Positions 16,463-24,828 are shown, counted from the first letter of the stretch. The stretch is 44,885 nt of DNA from Paludibacteraceae bacterium (GCA_017961765.1 JAGCWQ010000230.1:1-44885); one strand, 5' to 3'. Notes: generated by a model not told the origin, from the letters alone. Translations and numbers: made by a program.

Positions 16463-16876
16463 ATGATCCTATTCATTTTACTCGTCGTTCTTACGATTCT
16501 CTTTTGGGTTGCCACCGTTGTCAGTGACAAGCATGGCAATGACGGTTCTGCGTATGGCCACGCCGTTTTCGCTTGCTTTGCAAGTGTAGGGCTTCTTTTC
16601 TCGGTTATCTACGTCTGCACGTTACCGGGCGAAGCCGAAAGTTTCGCTAAGGGACATGAAGTTCGCGCTAATCTCGTGGAAAGCATAAACGACTCCATGA
16701 GCACGGAAACGGTGAACGAGATTCTTAACGATGCAATCAAGGCTAACAACAGGATTGAGTTGCACCGCAGGCACGTGGACGGCAAGTTCCTCAGCTGGTA
16801 CTACAGCCACAAGATTGCCGACTTGGAACTCATTCCGATTCCGAAAATCGGCGTAATCACGACAACTACGGAATAG
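16463..16876 (+). CDS. Membrane protein with two N-terminal helices
   Basis: 137 residues: two hydrophobic helices (2-20 and 33-52) with a short polar loop, then a soluble helical part (58-110) and a short beta tail ending in Thr repeats. Envelope-located; function unknown. Confidence 0.65.
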   Translation: MILFILLVVLTILFWVATVVSDKHGNDGSAYGHAVFACFASVGLLFSVIYVCTLPGEAESFAKGHEVRANLVESINDSMSTETVNEILNDAIKANNRIELHRRHVDGKFLSWYYSHKIADLELIPIPKIGVITTTTE

Positions 16877-16878
16877 CC

Positions 16879-17262
16879 ATGAAGCCGAAAGAACTGCAAG
16901 AGTTTCGAATGCTTTACAGAGTGTTCAAGGAAAACTGCAACAGGGTAGCCAAAATTCTGGGAGACCGTGAGTTCGAAAAAGATACTCATGATATCACTTA
17001 CGCCGATGAATTCCATCTTGAAGGTGACGATGTTTGTTGGTCCGGTGACGAGTATTGGAATTACGGAGGCCACGAGTATCACAGCGGTTATTTCCCTGCA
17101 GAGTACCTTGTTATGGACGATGACGAACTCCGAGAAATCGTCGAAAAGGAGAACAGGGAGTATAGGGAGGCAGTCGAAAAGCGCAAGGAGGAGCGAAAGA
17201 AGCAGGAGAAATCCGAACGCCTCGAACTATACGAAAAGCTCAAAAAAGAGTTTGAAAAATAA
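16879..17262 (+). CDS. Hypothetical protein with charged coiled-coil tail
   Basis: 127 residues. An N-terminal helix, a Trp/Tyr/Gly-rich middle (CWSGDEYWNYGGHEYHSG) and a highly charged coiled coil from about 82 to the end. It follows the previous stop by two bases. No family recognised. Confidence 0.65.
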   Translation: MKPKELQEFRMLYRVFKENCNRVAKILGDREFEKDTHDITYADEFHLEGDDVCWSGDEYWNYGGHEYHSGYFPAEYLVMDDDELREIVEKENREYREAVEKRKEERKKQEKSERLELYEKLKKEFEK

Positions 17263-17279
17263 ATAAAAAACAAATAGCC

Positions 17280-18077
17280 ATGCATTTCGATACACTAAAA
17301 GAAAAATGTGAGTACTTCCGTGGTCTTACGGATTATAGGCTCACTCCTAACAGTTACGTGATAGCAATGCTCGATGGGCACTGCTTCTCTAAACTGATCA
17401 AGAACAAGTACAAGAAGCCGTTTGACAAGGACTTCATGGATATGATGGACGAAACGGCAAAGCATATCCTGCGTAGCATTCAGGGTGCGAAGTTCGCCTA
17501 TGTGCAGAGTGACGAAATTTCAGTTCTTATCACCGATTTCGACACCCCCGAAACAGATTCCCCGTTCGGCTATCGCCTGTGCAAACTGCAGTCTATCCTG
17601 GCCGGTACGGCTTCGGCTAAGTTCAACCTGCTTGAACTCGCGAACGAAATGAAGGATAGTGTATCATGTCGGGCTCTCGTCGATAAGCACAGGGTTGTCG
17701 AGTTTGACTGCAAGGCGTGGGGTGTTCCTGACTACAACGAAGCATTCTGCCATTTCCTTTGGAGGCAGAATGACTGCGTTCGTAATTCCAAACAGCAGGC
17801 GGCTCAGACGTATCTTCCGCACAAGGAACTTATGGGGCTCGATACCGACGCACAGATTGGAAAGCTTCTTTCCGAGAAGGGCATCGATTGGAACGCCTAC
17901 ACTGACGGTGAGAAGTACGGGCGTCTCATATACAAGGAGAACAAGGAACTTACCACCATCGATTATACAGGCAAAGAAGTTACGTATAATCGTAACTTGT
18001 GGCTCTCTCACGGGGCGTCGCCGTTTGCCGAGGAAGGTAACGTAATTAAAGAACTTATTCCGAAAAGAAATGGCTGA
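17280..18077 (+). CDS. tRNA(His) guanylyltransferase-like 3'-5' RNA polymerase (Thg1-like)
   Basis: 265 residues. The catalytic core is clear: MLDGHCFSKLIK (Asp32, Gly33, Phe at the Thg1 RxDGRxF position), VQSDEISVL (Asp78, Glu79, metal ligands) and the later FLWRQNDCVRNS helix typical of the family. The eukaryotic HINNLYN signature is absent, which fits the Thg1-like protein group that repairs truncated tRNA 5' ends by templated 3'-5' addition. It lies 1.3 kb upstream of an end-healing enzyme and two RNA ligases. The start follows a short A-rich gap; the end overlaps the next gene by 8 bases. Confidence 0.9.
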   Translation: MHFDTLKEKCEYFRGLTDYRLTPNSYVIAMLDGHCFSKLIKNKYKKPFDKDFMDMMDETAKHILRSIQGAKFAYVQSDEISVLITDFDTPETDSPFGYRLCKLQSILAGTASAKFNLLELANEMKDSVSCRALVDKHRVVEFDCKAWGVPDYNEAFCHFLWRQNDCVRNSKQQAAQTYLPHKELMGLDTDAQIGKLLSEKGIDWNAYTDGEKYGRLIYKENKELTTIDYTGKEVTYNRNLWLSHGASPFAEEGNVIKELIPKRNG

Positions 18078-18411
18078 TGTAATCTATAACGGCGAGAAAC
18101 TTGCCGATAACGATGTTAGAAACCCGTTTTCCGAGAAGAACATAAAACTCGGAAGCCGTTACGGTGAGCACCACACGCTTCAACATCTTCCGGAGGAAGG
18201 TGAGAACGTATATCGGTATGTTCCTGCTCAGAGTTGGATGCCGATGTACTGCAGTTACGAGAAATGGGATGATGAAGCAGAAATCAACGAACTAGTTTCT
18301 GTTGATACTGACGGAGGCCCATATATCGGACTCGGGCAAATTGTGGGCGGAAAAAAGGTTAAACGTATCTACTACAAAAAAGACGTAGGGTACCTGTTAG
18401 AACTTGAATAG
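18070..18411 (+). CDS. Hypothetical protein
   Basis: 113 residues, beta-rich at the C-terminus (YIGLGQIVGGKKVKRIYYKK) and containing HHTLQHLPEEGENVYRYVP. Overlaps the Thg1-like gene by 8 bases, implying coupled translation. No family recognised. Confidence 0.65.
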   Translation: MADVIYNGEKLADNDVRNPFSEKNIKLGSRYGEHHTLQHLPEEGENVYRYVPAQSWMPMYCSYEKWDDEAEINELVSVDTDGGPYIGLGQIVGGKKVKRIYYKKDVGYLLELE

Positions 18412-18412
18412 G

Positions 18413-18964
18413 ATGCAGATAGAATTTAATCCGGCAACACTTTTCCGTAAGGAATCTTGGATTTCCCGCGTATATTACGAAGTAAGGTACTTTTTCAAGC
18501 ACCGGCTTGGTAAGAACCACATGGGCGTCACGAAAGAGGCGTTCTGTGGGAATCCGTGGGATGAGGGGTATCTCATTGACCTCGAATATGCTAAGATTAA
18601 GGAGATGCGGGATTGGATTGAGAAAAAAGGGCAGCACGACAACGTTGATATCGTGGTAAGGGAAATGGATATATGCCTTTCACTTCTCGATATCGTTCGA
18701 GGGAAGAAAGAAACCTTCCATTTCGATGGTAAGCTCCTTTCGGAGCCCGTTGAAGGGGAAGAAGGGACGTACAGAATCGTGCCATCTCCCGATTTCAAAT
18801 ATGTCTGCGACGTTAAGGTAAATACACTCAACATCGACAGGTTTGTCAAGGATGAGAAGGTGAAGGAATACTATCTCAATCATCTTAGTGACTTGTATGA
18901 GTTGAAGGCCAGGTACCTGTACCACAAGATACGTGCGTATAAGGAAGAAGGGTGGTGGTGCTGA
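18413..18964 (+). CDS. Hypothetical protein
   Basis: 183 residues from ATG 18413, two bases after the previous stop; an upstream TTG is less likely. Alternating basic and acidic helices, ending in ARYLYHKIRAYKEEGWWC. No catalytic motif recognised. Confidence 0.65.
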   Translation: MQIEFNPATLFRKESWISRVYYEVRYFFKHRLGKNHMGVTKEAFCGNPWDEGYLIDLEYAKIKEMRDWIEKKGQHDNVDIVVREMDICLSLLDIVRGKKETFHFDGKLLSEPVEGEEGTYRIVPSPDFKYVCDVKVNTLNIDRFVKDEKVKEYYLNHLSDLYELKARYLYHKIRAYKEEGWWC

Positions 18965-18982
18965 TTGAAACACAAGCAAAAC

Positions 18983-19360
18983 ATGATAGCAAGAATTGAA
19001 AAAGAACTGTGCAATCCCGTATCAGTGAACGGGTATGCCGAGGTACCTGGTCCTCTCTACCACATCTATAAGGTGCACGATGACGGGACCAAGGAATTCG
19101 TTAAGACTGTCGAAAAAGACATAAAAGAGGCTGCAAGGGAAGCACAGAGAATCATTGATATCGACGTGCTTGAGGTGGCGTACAAGGAGAACCCGAACGC
19201 TTTCAGTTCGGTTGCCCCACCGCCAAACATTAGGCTCGAGCCCATATCCGACGATCAGCCCGTAATCTTTACTAACGGGAATACGGAAAAAAAGGTGACG
19301 TGGAAGGAAATCAAAGAGATGTCCAAAAATAATTTTGGATTTGTCGAAAATAGTTCCTAA
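18983..19360 (+). CDS. Hypothetical protein
   Basis: 125 residues from ATG 18983 (MIARIEKELCN). Residues 15-60 form a small alpha/beta unit; then comes a Pro-rich loop (SVAPPPNIRLEPISDDQP) and a helix. An upstream TTG (18965) is possible but disfavoured. The promoter of the next gene lies within and just after its last codons. Confidence 0.6.
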   Translation: MIARIEKELCNPVSVNGYAEVPGPLYHIYKVHDDGTKEFVKTVEKDIKEAAREAQRIIDIDVLEVAYKENPNAFSSVAPPPNIRLEPISDDQPVIFTNGNTEKKVTWKEIKEMSKNNFGFVENSS

Positions 19361-19365
19361 CTTTG
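19358..19365 (+). promoter_or_regulatory. Host-type promoter core TAACTTTG upstream of HD-Pnk
   Basis: TAACTTTG, 15 bases before ATG 19381, with TTTG at 19334-19337 at a suitable -33 distance (20-base gap). It would let the RNA-repair cassette be transcribed on its own. Confidence 0.65.
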
Positions 19366-19380
19366 CAAAAATAAGCTACA

Positions 19381-20535
19381 ATGATACTCGATAGGTTTTT
19401 TAAGGATCACACATTCCTAATTGATTGGGATTATGTTGAGACAATCCCTGAGTTCGCAAAGTTGAAAGAGTGCGAACAGAATCCTGTATGGCACAGTGAG
19501 GGCAACGCTTGGGAGCACACGAAAAAGTGTGTCGAGTCCGTTTACAACAAGACGGATTTCATGTACGCCGGCAGTGAAATCGAGTGCAAAATCAAGGTAT
19601 TGTTCGTCCTTTTCCACGATATCGGCAAGGGGGTTACTACCGAGTTCAAAAACGGTGCATGGCACTCTTACGGCCACGAATTCGCCGGTGAAAAGATTGC
19701 CAGACGGCTCCTGTGGAACGAGCCAATTGAGGTTCGTGAGAGGATATGTGCCTGTGTCCGTTATCATATGATTCCGCTTCATATCGCAGACTCTAAGTCC
19801 TGTATTATGGACATGATAAAACTGTCGAGGAGCCCGTTTTTCAAGTGGAGGGACGTACTGTTCGTCAAAACCTGCGATATGGACGGATGTATCACTGAGA
19901 AGCCGGAAGAGAATGCGAAGGACTACAAAAAGTTGAAGATGCTTTCCTCGCTCGCCTCCTGCATGAACATCCTCGATCACGGATTTGCCACCGAAGGTTT
20001 TTGCACATGTGAAACCGAAATCGTTGATAGGATTTACGGTGATAAGTCCGATTGGGCTCATGAGCAGAAGAGGCAGAAAGTCTATATGCTCATAGGTTTG
20101 CCCGGCGCCGGCAAAAACACGTTCGTCGATTCCATTGAAGGCGATTATGTGGCCGTTTCTCGTGACGACATTCGTTATGAACTCGGATTTTGCGGAAAAG
20201 ACGAAAAAGTGGTGCTTTCCTCCGACAAGGAAAACGAAGTCTCGGCCGAGTTCGACAGAAGGGTAGTAGAAGCCCTGAAAAGCGGCAAAGACATCGTAAT
20301 CAACAACATCAACCTCAAAAAGCAGTATCGTGAAGCCACGAAGAAACTTTTGGCAGGCCATAATGTACAGTTGGTTTACGTGGTTATCGAGGCCCCGACA
20401 ATTGAGGACAATATCAAACGCCGTCCAACCTTCAAGCCTGAAATCCTCAGGCAAATGTGCGAGACGCTTGACTGGCCTCGGCCTGACGAGTGCAGGGAAA
20501 TTTATATCGAGAAGCAAGTGCAGAGCCGAGACTAA
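19381..20535 (+). CDS. HD-Pnk: HD-domain end-healing phosphoesterase fused to 5'-OH polynucleotide kinase
   Basis: 384 residues. The N-terminal HD module (about 1-215) has His46, the HD pair at 79-80 in LFHDIGKG, and His99 and His129 as further metal ligands. The C-terminal P-loop kinase (about 232-375) starts with MLIGLPGAGKNT (Lys245) and continues with SRDDIRYELG. This is the domain order of Runella HD-Pnk, in which HD removes 2',3'-cyclic or 2'-phosphates and the kinase phosphorylates 5'-OH ends. Two RNA ligases follow within 1 kb, making a complete healing-and-sealing set. The Walker A ends GKNT rather than GKST, as GKGT does in adenylate kinases. Confidence 0.87.
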   Translation: MILDRFFKDHTFLIDWDYVETIPEFAKLKECEQNPVWHSEGNAWEHTKKCVESVYNKTDFMYAGSEIECKIKVLFVLFHDIGKGVTTEFKNGAWHSYGHEFAGEKIARRLLWNEPIEVRERICACVRYHMIPLHIADSKSCIMDMIKLSRSPFFKWRDVLFVKTCDMDGCITEKPEENAKDYKKLKMLSSLASCMNILDHGFATEGFCTCETEIVDRIYGDKSDWAHEQKRQKVYMLIGLPGAGKNTFVDSIEGDYVAVSRDDIRYELGFCGKDEKVVLSSDKENEVSAEFDRRVVEALKSGKDIVINNINLKKQYREATKKLLAGHNVQLVYVVIEAPTIEDNIKRRPTFKPEILRQMCETLDWPRPDECREIYIEKQVQSRD

Positions 20536-20562
20536 AAATTTGGATTTTCCGTTTTTTCTCCT

Positions 20563-20570
20563 TATATTTG
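20563..20570 (+). promoter_or_regulatory. Host-type promoter core TATATTTG upstream of RNA ligase 2-like gene
   Basis: TATATTTG with upstream TTTTTTC, 46 bases before ATG 20617, giving a leader of about 40 bases. A second entry point lets the ligases be made independently of HD-Pnk. Confidence 0.72.
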
Positions 20571-20616
20571 CACGTAGAACGAGGATTGTTCCGGGTAAAA
20601 AAGACAACAAATAGTT

Positions 20617-21528
20617 ATGAAAACACAAACTTACACCAAAATCAATACGCTGTATCGGCGTTACATGCTCGACCCCAAGAAGGTCACGCTTCCTAACCCC
20701 AAGTGGAAAGCATTCCAGAACAAGATTATCATCGGTGCCTATTCCGACGATTTCATGGGGTATATCAAGGACCTGAAGTTTGACTGCTTCTCCAAGATCG
20801 ACGGTACAAACTCCAAGATTGTCTATTTCCCTTCCACGGGTGAGGCATTCCCCGGCGGCAAGACGGACAACGCAGATATCGTTGGCACCGGCCAGAAAGC
20901 GTTCCTCGATGCCGTTATCGAGCGTATCAAGCCTAGGCTTGCCGAACTGTTCCCTCCTGAGAGCGCTAAGTTTGTGCCTGTCATGAACGACAAGCGTCAG
21001 GTTGTGTACCATAACATGGACGGCGTGGTTGTCGCGCCTGACCATCCTTGGGTATACACTGTCGAACTCGAGGAATCTCCCGTTTACATTTACGGCGAGT
21101 TCTTCGGCAAGAAGATTCAGAAGGGCGGTAACTACGACAAGGACAACAACCGCTTCTCTATCTTCGATATCTGTGCTCAGGGTTGGTGGCTCCCCATCGA
21201 TATGCTCAATGCCTACGCCTCCCTTCTCGGGCTCGACGTCGCCCCTTATCTCGGTCAGATGACTATCGACGAGGCTGAGGAGATGGTTATGTACGGCTTC
21301 AAGACGAGAGTTCCGAACGTATCCAACCCCGACTACCTCGAAGAGGGTATCGTCGCCCGTCCCATCATTCCTATCAAGGATCCGCGTGGGAACCGTATTA
21401 TCGTGAAGATCAAAACCTGCGATTACAATGACCTCCGTACTGCTATCGAGCAAGTTGGCAACGAGGAGTTCCGGAAGTTCAACGAATGGTATCGCGAAAA
21501 CGTAGAACCCGTATCATGGGCAGGTTAA
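20617..21528 (+). CDS. RNA ligase, Rnl2-like nucleotidyltransferase
   Basis: 303 residues. Motif I is CFSKIDGTNSKI (adenylated Lys60); motif III YIYGEFFGKKI; motif IV LEEGIVARP; motif V IVKIKTCDY. All nucleotidyl-transfer motifs are intact, so it should seal 5'-phosphate to 3'-OH RNA ends using ATP. The compact length fits Rnl2/RNA_ligase (PF09414) members. Codons are unusually rich in third-position C compared with neighbours, suggesting high expression or recent acquisition. The next ligase gene starts inside its last 13 bases. Confidence 0.88.
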   Translation: MKTQTYTKINTLYRRYMLDPKKVTLPNPKWKAFQNKIIIGAYSDDFMGYIKDLKFDCFSKIDGTNSKIVYFPSTGEAFPGGKTDNADIVGTGQKAFLDAVIERIKPRLAELFPPESAKFVPVMNDKRQVVYHNMDGVVVAPDHPWVYTVELEESPVYIYGEFFGKKIQKGGNYDKDNNRFSIFDICAQGWWLPIDMLNAYASLLGLDVAPYLGQMTIDEAEEMVMYGFKTRVPNVSNPDYLEEGIVARPIIPIKDPRGNRIIVKIKTCDYNDLRTAIEQVGNEEFRKFNEWYRENVEPVSWAG

Positions 21529-22556
21529 AGAACATACCTCTTGTTGAGAAAATGGTTGCGGAGGGGTACATCGATGTGCAGAAGCACCCCTCTGCCGACA
21601 TTTTCATATACAACTATTCGAGGTCCTGTACCCTTGAAGGCGTGTGGAACGAGGCCACGCTTCAGTGCCGTGGTATTATCGTGGACAAGGACTACAATAT
21701 CCTTGCACGTCCGTTCGAGAAGTTCTTCAACTATGAGGAAATCGAGGACAAGTCAATCATACCCGGCGGTGCAGCCGTAGCGTTCGAAAAGATAGACGGC
21801 TCACTCGGAATCGTGTATTGGATTGGCGAGGTTCCGTACATAGCGACAAGGGGTTCTTTTGTATCGGAACAGGCAGTACACGCCACCAAGGTACTGCAGG
21901 AGAAGTACGGGAGGGAAATTGATCTTATCAAGCACCTTCGCTTCAACTACACGTTCCTTTTCGAGATTGTCTATCCGGAGAACAGGATTGTCGTTGACTA
22001 CGGCGACACGGACGACATTTTCCTTCTTGCGATACTTGACAACAATCACGAAGGTTGGGAGATTCCGATATCCAACTATTCGAACTACTTCCACACCGCA
22101 AAGTGTTACGGGCGGTTTGAGAACTACCTGAACTTGCGTGAGGAAATCGCCGGTGACAACAGAGAAGGTTTCGTGCTTCGTTTCGACAACGGGTTCCGTA
22201 TGAAGATGAAGTATGAGGATTATTTCCGTCTGCACCGTCTACGTACCTACCTCACGAAGAAGCACATTTTCGAGTTCATTGAGACGAACCGTCGAGACGA
22301 ACTGCAGGAAATGGTGGACCAGTTCGACGAGGAAATCAGGATGTCCGTCGATACTATCGTGAAGGAGTTCGACGACAGGTATGCTGAGATAGAGGCAGAG
22401 GCTAAGTCGGAGTACAAGGACTTCGACACCGACAAGGAAGCCGCCGAATATTTCAAGACATGCAAGTGGCGTCCTATCCTGTTCAACCTCAGAAAGGGGA
22501 AGCCGTACGACTTCATTATCTGGAAGAAGATAAAGGAGGAGATTAAAGGTGAATAG
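21516..22556 (+). CDS. RNA ligase, T4 Rnl1-like
   Basis: 346 residues from ATG 21516, which overlaps the preceding ligase stop by 13 bases; an ATG at 21486 is less likely. The Rnl1 hallmarks are present: CRGIIVDKDYNILARPFEKF upstream of motif I, AFEKIDGSLGIVYW (Lys92), motif IV EGFVLRF and motif V MKMKYEDYFR. T4 Rnl1 joins tRNA halves cut by host anticodon nucleases. Directly overlapping Rnl2- and Rnl1-type genes suggest division of labour on single-stranded versus duplex RNA breaks. Confidence 0.9.
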   Translation: MGRLKNIPLVEKMVAEGYIDVQKHPSADIFIYNYSRSCTLEGVWNEATLQCRGIIVDKDYNILARPFEKFFNYEEIEDKSIIPGGAAVAFEKIDGSLGIVYWIGEVPYIATRGSFVSEQAVHATKVLQEKYGREIDLIKHLRFNYTFLFEIVYPENRIVVDYGDTDDIFLLAILDNNHEGWEIPISNYSNYFHTAKCYGRFENYLNLREEIAGDNREGFVLRFDNGFRMKMKYEDYFRLHRLRTYLTKKHIFEFIETNRRDELQEMVDQFDEEIRMSVDTIVKEFDDRYAEIEAEAKSEYKDFDTDKEAAEYFKTCKWRPILFNLRKGKPYDFIIWKKIKEEIKGE

Positions 22557-22573
22557 CCGCCAAAAGGCGGCTA
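22554..22573. terminator. Hairpin between convergent genes (no clear U-tract)
   Basis: Perfect 8-bp stem TAGCCGCC / GGCGGCTA with AAAA loop. It contains the stop codon of the Rnl1-like gene and lies 4 bases before the 3' end of the convergent gene. Without a T-run it may act by other means. Confidence 0.55.
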
Positions 22574-22576
22574 TCG

Positions 22577-23383
22577 CTATGATCTGGTGGTTCGTGCCGT
22601 AACTTTCCTTCGGCTCCACCCCGTTTTGTTCATAAGCATTTCCACGGTGGCACGTCCTCGTTCTGATTTCGTGACGGTTCCGCCCGTCATGAGGACGTTC
22701 TTGATTCTTTTCGTGTTCGCCTCAATGAGGTTGTACATTCTGATTGCGTCCGAACTGTTTTTGCAGATTACGAATGAGAAATCTTCCTCGTATTTGAATA
22801 TCACCTTATTCTCGTACACGTAAATCATTACAAGTTCATCCTTGTCTTCGGAATGTGCCTTTATGAGGTTTTCGAAAATCCATGTGAATGTTTTCCGCCC
22901 GGCGTGCGGGCTGTATCCGTAAACCCAGAACGTTTCTTCGACGAGGCACGGGAACTTGTCGTACACAGCCCAATTCTCGTTTGTCGTGAAGTGCTCCACG
23001 AATTTTCCATATTCGTTCCTGAGTTGCGTCACGTTTCCCGCCTCCAAGTCCCTGACTCTTTTCAGCACCACGTATTCGGACTTGAAATCGAATATTTTCC
23101 TGCTTTTGTTTCCGTTGTTTGAGAAGTTTCTTGGGAACACGACTTTTGCGTTCTTTTCCTCGAGGATTTTTTTGACGTACTGCACCTCGTCCAAGTCGTG
23201 ATACGTTCCGACGTATTCAACCTGTTTCCTGAAGTCGAATCGGATTATCTTGTAGTCCCAACCTTCCTGCCACCTGCGTCCGCGAAGTTTTTTCTTTTTC
23301 CTGCGGCCACGCTTCCGGTGCCTGCCTATCTTTTTTTGATAGTAGTAATAATAGGTTGAACCGTCGGCTTTCGTCTTTTTCAC
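22577..23383 (-). CDS. Hypothetical basic protein
   Basis: 268 residues starting at a GTG (23383); just before it the bases spell ATGATGTGA, a two-codon frame overlapping the GTG. The N-terminus is strikingly basic and Tyr-rich (STYYYYYQKK, then RHRKRGRRKKKKLRGRR), a likely nucleic-acid-binding arm; the rest (about 40-268) looks alpha/beta with no enzyme motif. It is the only minus-strand gene in the first 25 kb. A conserved phage protein of unknown role is the best description. Confidence 0.65.
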   Translation of the reverse strand: MKKTKADGSTYYYYYQKKIGRHRKRGRRKKKKLRGRRWQEGWDYKIIRFDFRKQVEYVGTYHDLDEVQYVKKILEEKNAKVVFPRNFSNNGNKSRKIFDFKSEYVVLKRVRDLEAGNVTQLRNEYGKFVEHFTTNENWAVYDKFPCLVEETFWVYGYSPHAGRKTFTWIFENLIKAHSEDKDELVMIYVYENKVIFKYEEDFSFVICKNSSDAIRMYNLIEANTKRIKNVLMTGGTVTKSERGRATVEMLMNKTGWSRRKVTARTTRS

Positions 23384-23426
23384 ATCATAAAAATATCAAA
23401 AATTTTGTATTTTTGAATATTCTTGT

Positions 23427-23434
23427 TATATTTG
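23427..23434 (+). promoter_or_regulatory. Host-type promoter (TTTG, 19-base gap, TATATTTG)
   Basis: TATATTTG with TTTG at 23404-23407 at the expected -33 position (19-base spacer). The leader to ATG 23465 is about 25-30 bases and A-rich. This is the best full match to the Bacteroidota consensus in the window. Confidence 0.8.
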
Positions 23435-23464
23435 CAACAAGAAAACAACTAACACAACAAAGTC

Positions 23465-23959
23465 ATGAAAAAGTTTATCACCCTTTTCGCTATCGTCGCA
23501 ATGCTTGCGATGATCAACAGCTGTGGAACCTCCAAGAAGGCAGTCGCCTCTCAGGACTACACCGTCGAAGAAGTCGAACTCTACGGATACGGCGTGGGCC
23601 AGTCCACCAATGAGAACACCGCTCGTGGCATCGCCATGACTGCCGCCCTCGGCGACCTCTCCATCAAACTCGAAAGCACCGTCAACGCCGTCCGCTCCAA
23701 CTACGAGAAGCAGAACGGGGAGTACAACAAGGCTCTCTACGAATCACTCGTGGACGTGGTTTCTTCCAATCGGCTCACCGGCATTACCTACAAGGGCGAC
23801 AGAAAGCCCGCTTCGCGCCGTGGCGGAGAGTTTGAATACCGCATCGAGGCCCACGTGAGCCAGGTACTTCTCAGGAAGAACGTGGACGCCATTCTCGACC
23901 AGATGGACGCCAGCGCGGAAGAGCGCAACGCCTATCGTCGTGAAATGTTCGGCGAGTGA
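23465..23959 (+). CDS. Exported lipoprotein, LPP20-like
   Basis: 164 residues. A lipoprotein signal peptide: MKK, hydrophobic 4-18, then the lipobox INSC with Cys20. The mature part follows the LPP20-like pattern (GYGVGQSTNENTARGIAMTA, then a beta/alpha unit), common in Bacteroidota outer-membrane lipoproteins. Codons are C-ending and GC-rich compared with neighbours, consistent with host origin or strong expression. The next gene encodes a second exported protein with the same N-terminal motif and starts at its stop (GTGATGA). A surface-altering role such as superinfection exclusion is plausible. Confidence 0.8.
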   Translation: MKKFITLFAIVAMLAMINSCGTSKKAVASQDYTVEEVELYGYGVGQSTNENTARGIAMTAALGDLSIKLESTVNAVRSNYEKQNGEYNKALYESLVDVVSSNRLTGITYKGDRKPASRRGGEFEYRIEAHVSQVLLRKNVDAILDQMDASAEERNAYRREMFGE

Positions 23960-24828
23960 TGAAACTGAGACTTTCAATACTGCTCCTGTTCCTATCCGTA
24001 CTTTCTTACGGGCAGGAGTTCTTTGACCGCGATGACCCCGATTTCGTCTACGGAGTCGGGGTTGCGGAAAGTGAAGCCGCTGCGGACAGCCTCGCCATGT
24101 CTTCGTTGGCAATGGCTATCTACACCGACGTTATGAGCGAAACCAATTACAGGTTCTCCAGCCATAACGGACGCAAGAATCAGTCGTACGCCAATACGGT
24201 TAGCCTCAAATCACACGTGCACATCAAGGGCTCGAAGAAAATCGTGAACCGCTTGAAACGTGGAAAGTACGAGGTGTACGAATATATCAACAAGCGGGAA
24301 TACGTAAACAGCAGGATTGAAGTCTACACGGAATGCCTTAACAAGGCAATTGCGTACGAGAAGTCAACGGAACCGCATTCTATCAACTACGCACTCGGAA
24401 TGTACTATACCGCTTACTGTGCGGTTAATGACGAGGTGTTGAATGTTTTTTATCCGCAATCCGTCGAATACAGAAATTCCGCACTGAACAGCATCAAGCG
24501 TATCCAAGACGATTCAGAGTATATCATATCCCAACGTCAGATAGACTATCGAGACGAGACTCGGTTTTACGTCAGGGATGAAAACGCAAGGACACTTCCC
24601 GGTATCGAGTGCCTGTCCGTTGACGGAAAATGGGACTCTCCCGTTCGGTATATGGACGGAAAATGGGTTCGGTGCGAATCGCTCGACCCTGAGGTGAAAT
24701 GGGCTGTCACCGTATCAAGAAAGAAAGTGCCACGCTATCGCTTCACGTTCGAGAAGCCAACAACCGACGGCAGCGTAATCCTGCCGGTTCCCGATAGTTT
24801 CTACGTCCCTAAGTACGTCGTTCCGTAA
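23959..24828 (+). CDS. Exported protein paired with the LPP20-like lipoprotein
   Basis: 289 residues from ATG 23959, overlapping the upstream TGA. Signal peptide about 1-19 (LSILLLFLSVLSYG) ending before QEFF. Residues 30-100 repeat the upstream protein's motif (YGVGVAESEAAADSLAMSSL). The middle is helical; the last 80 residues look beta-rich, ending YVPKYVVP. No Cys lipobox. The pair reads like a small secreted-protein operon; function not known. Confidence 0.75.
   Translation: MKLRLSILLLFLSVLSYGQEFFDRDDPDFVYGVGVAESEAAADSLAMSSLAMAIYTDVMSETNYRFSSHNGRKNQSYANTVSLKSHVHIKGSKKIVNRLKRGKYEVYEYINKREYVNSRIEVYTECLNKAIAYEKSTEPHSINYALGMYYTAYCAVNDEVLNVFYPQSVEYRNSALNSIKRIQDDSEYIISQRQIDYRDETRFYVRDENARTLPGIECLSVDGKWDSPVRYMDGKWVRCESLDPEVKWAVTVSRKKVPRYRFTFEKPTTDGSVILPVPDSFYVPKYVVP

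Noticed and set aside
19417-21453. Very long minus-strand open frame opposite HD-Pnk and the first RNA ligase
   Set aside because: Both sense-strand genes carry complete enzyme motifs; the antisense frame has no recognisable domain and is open because of codon bias.
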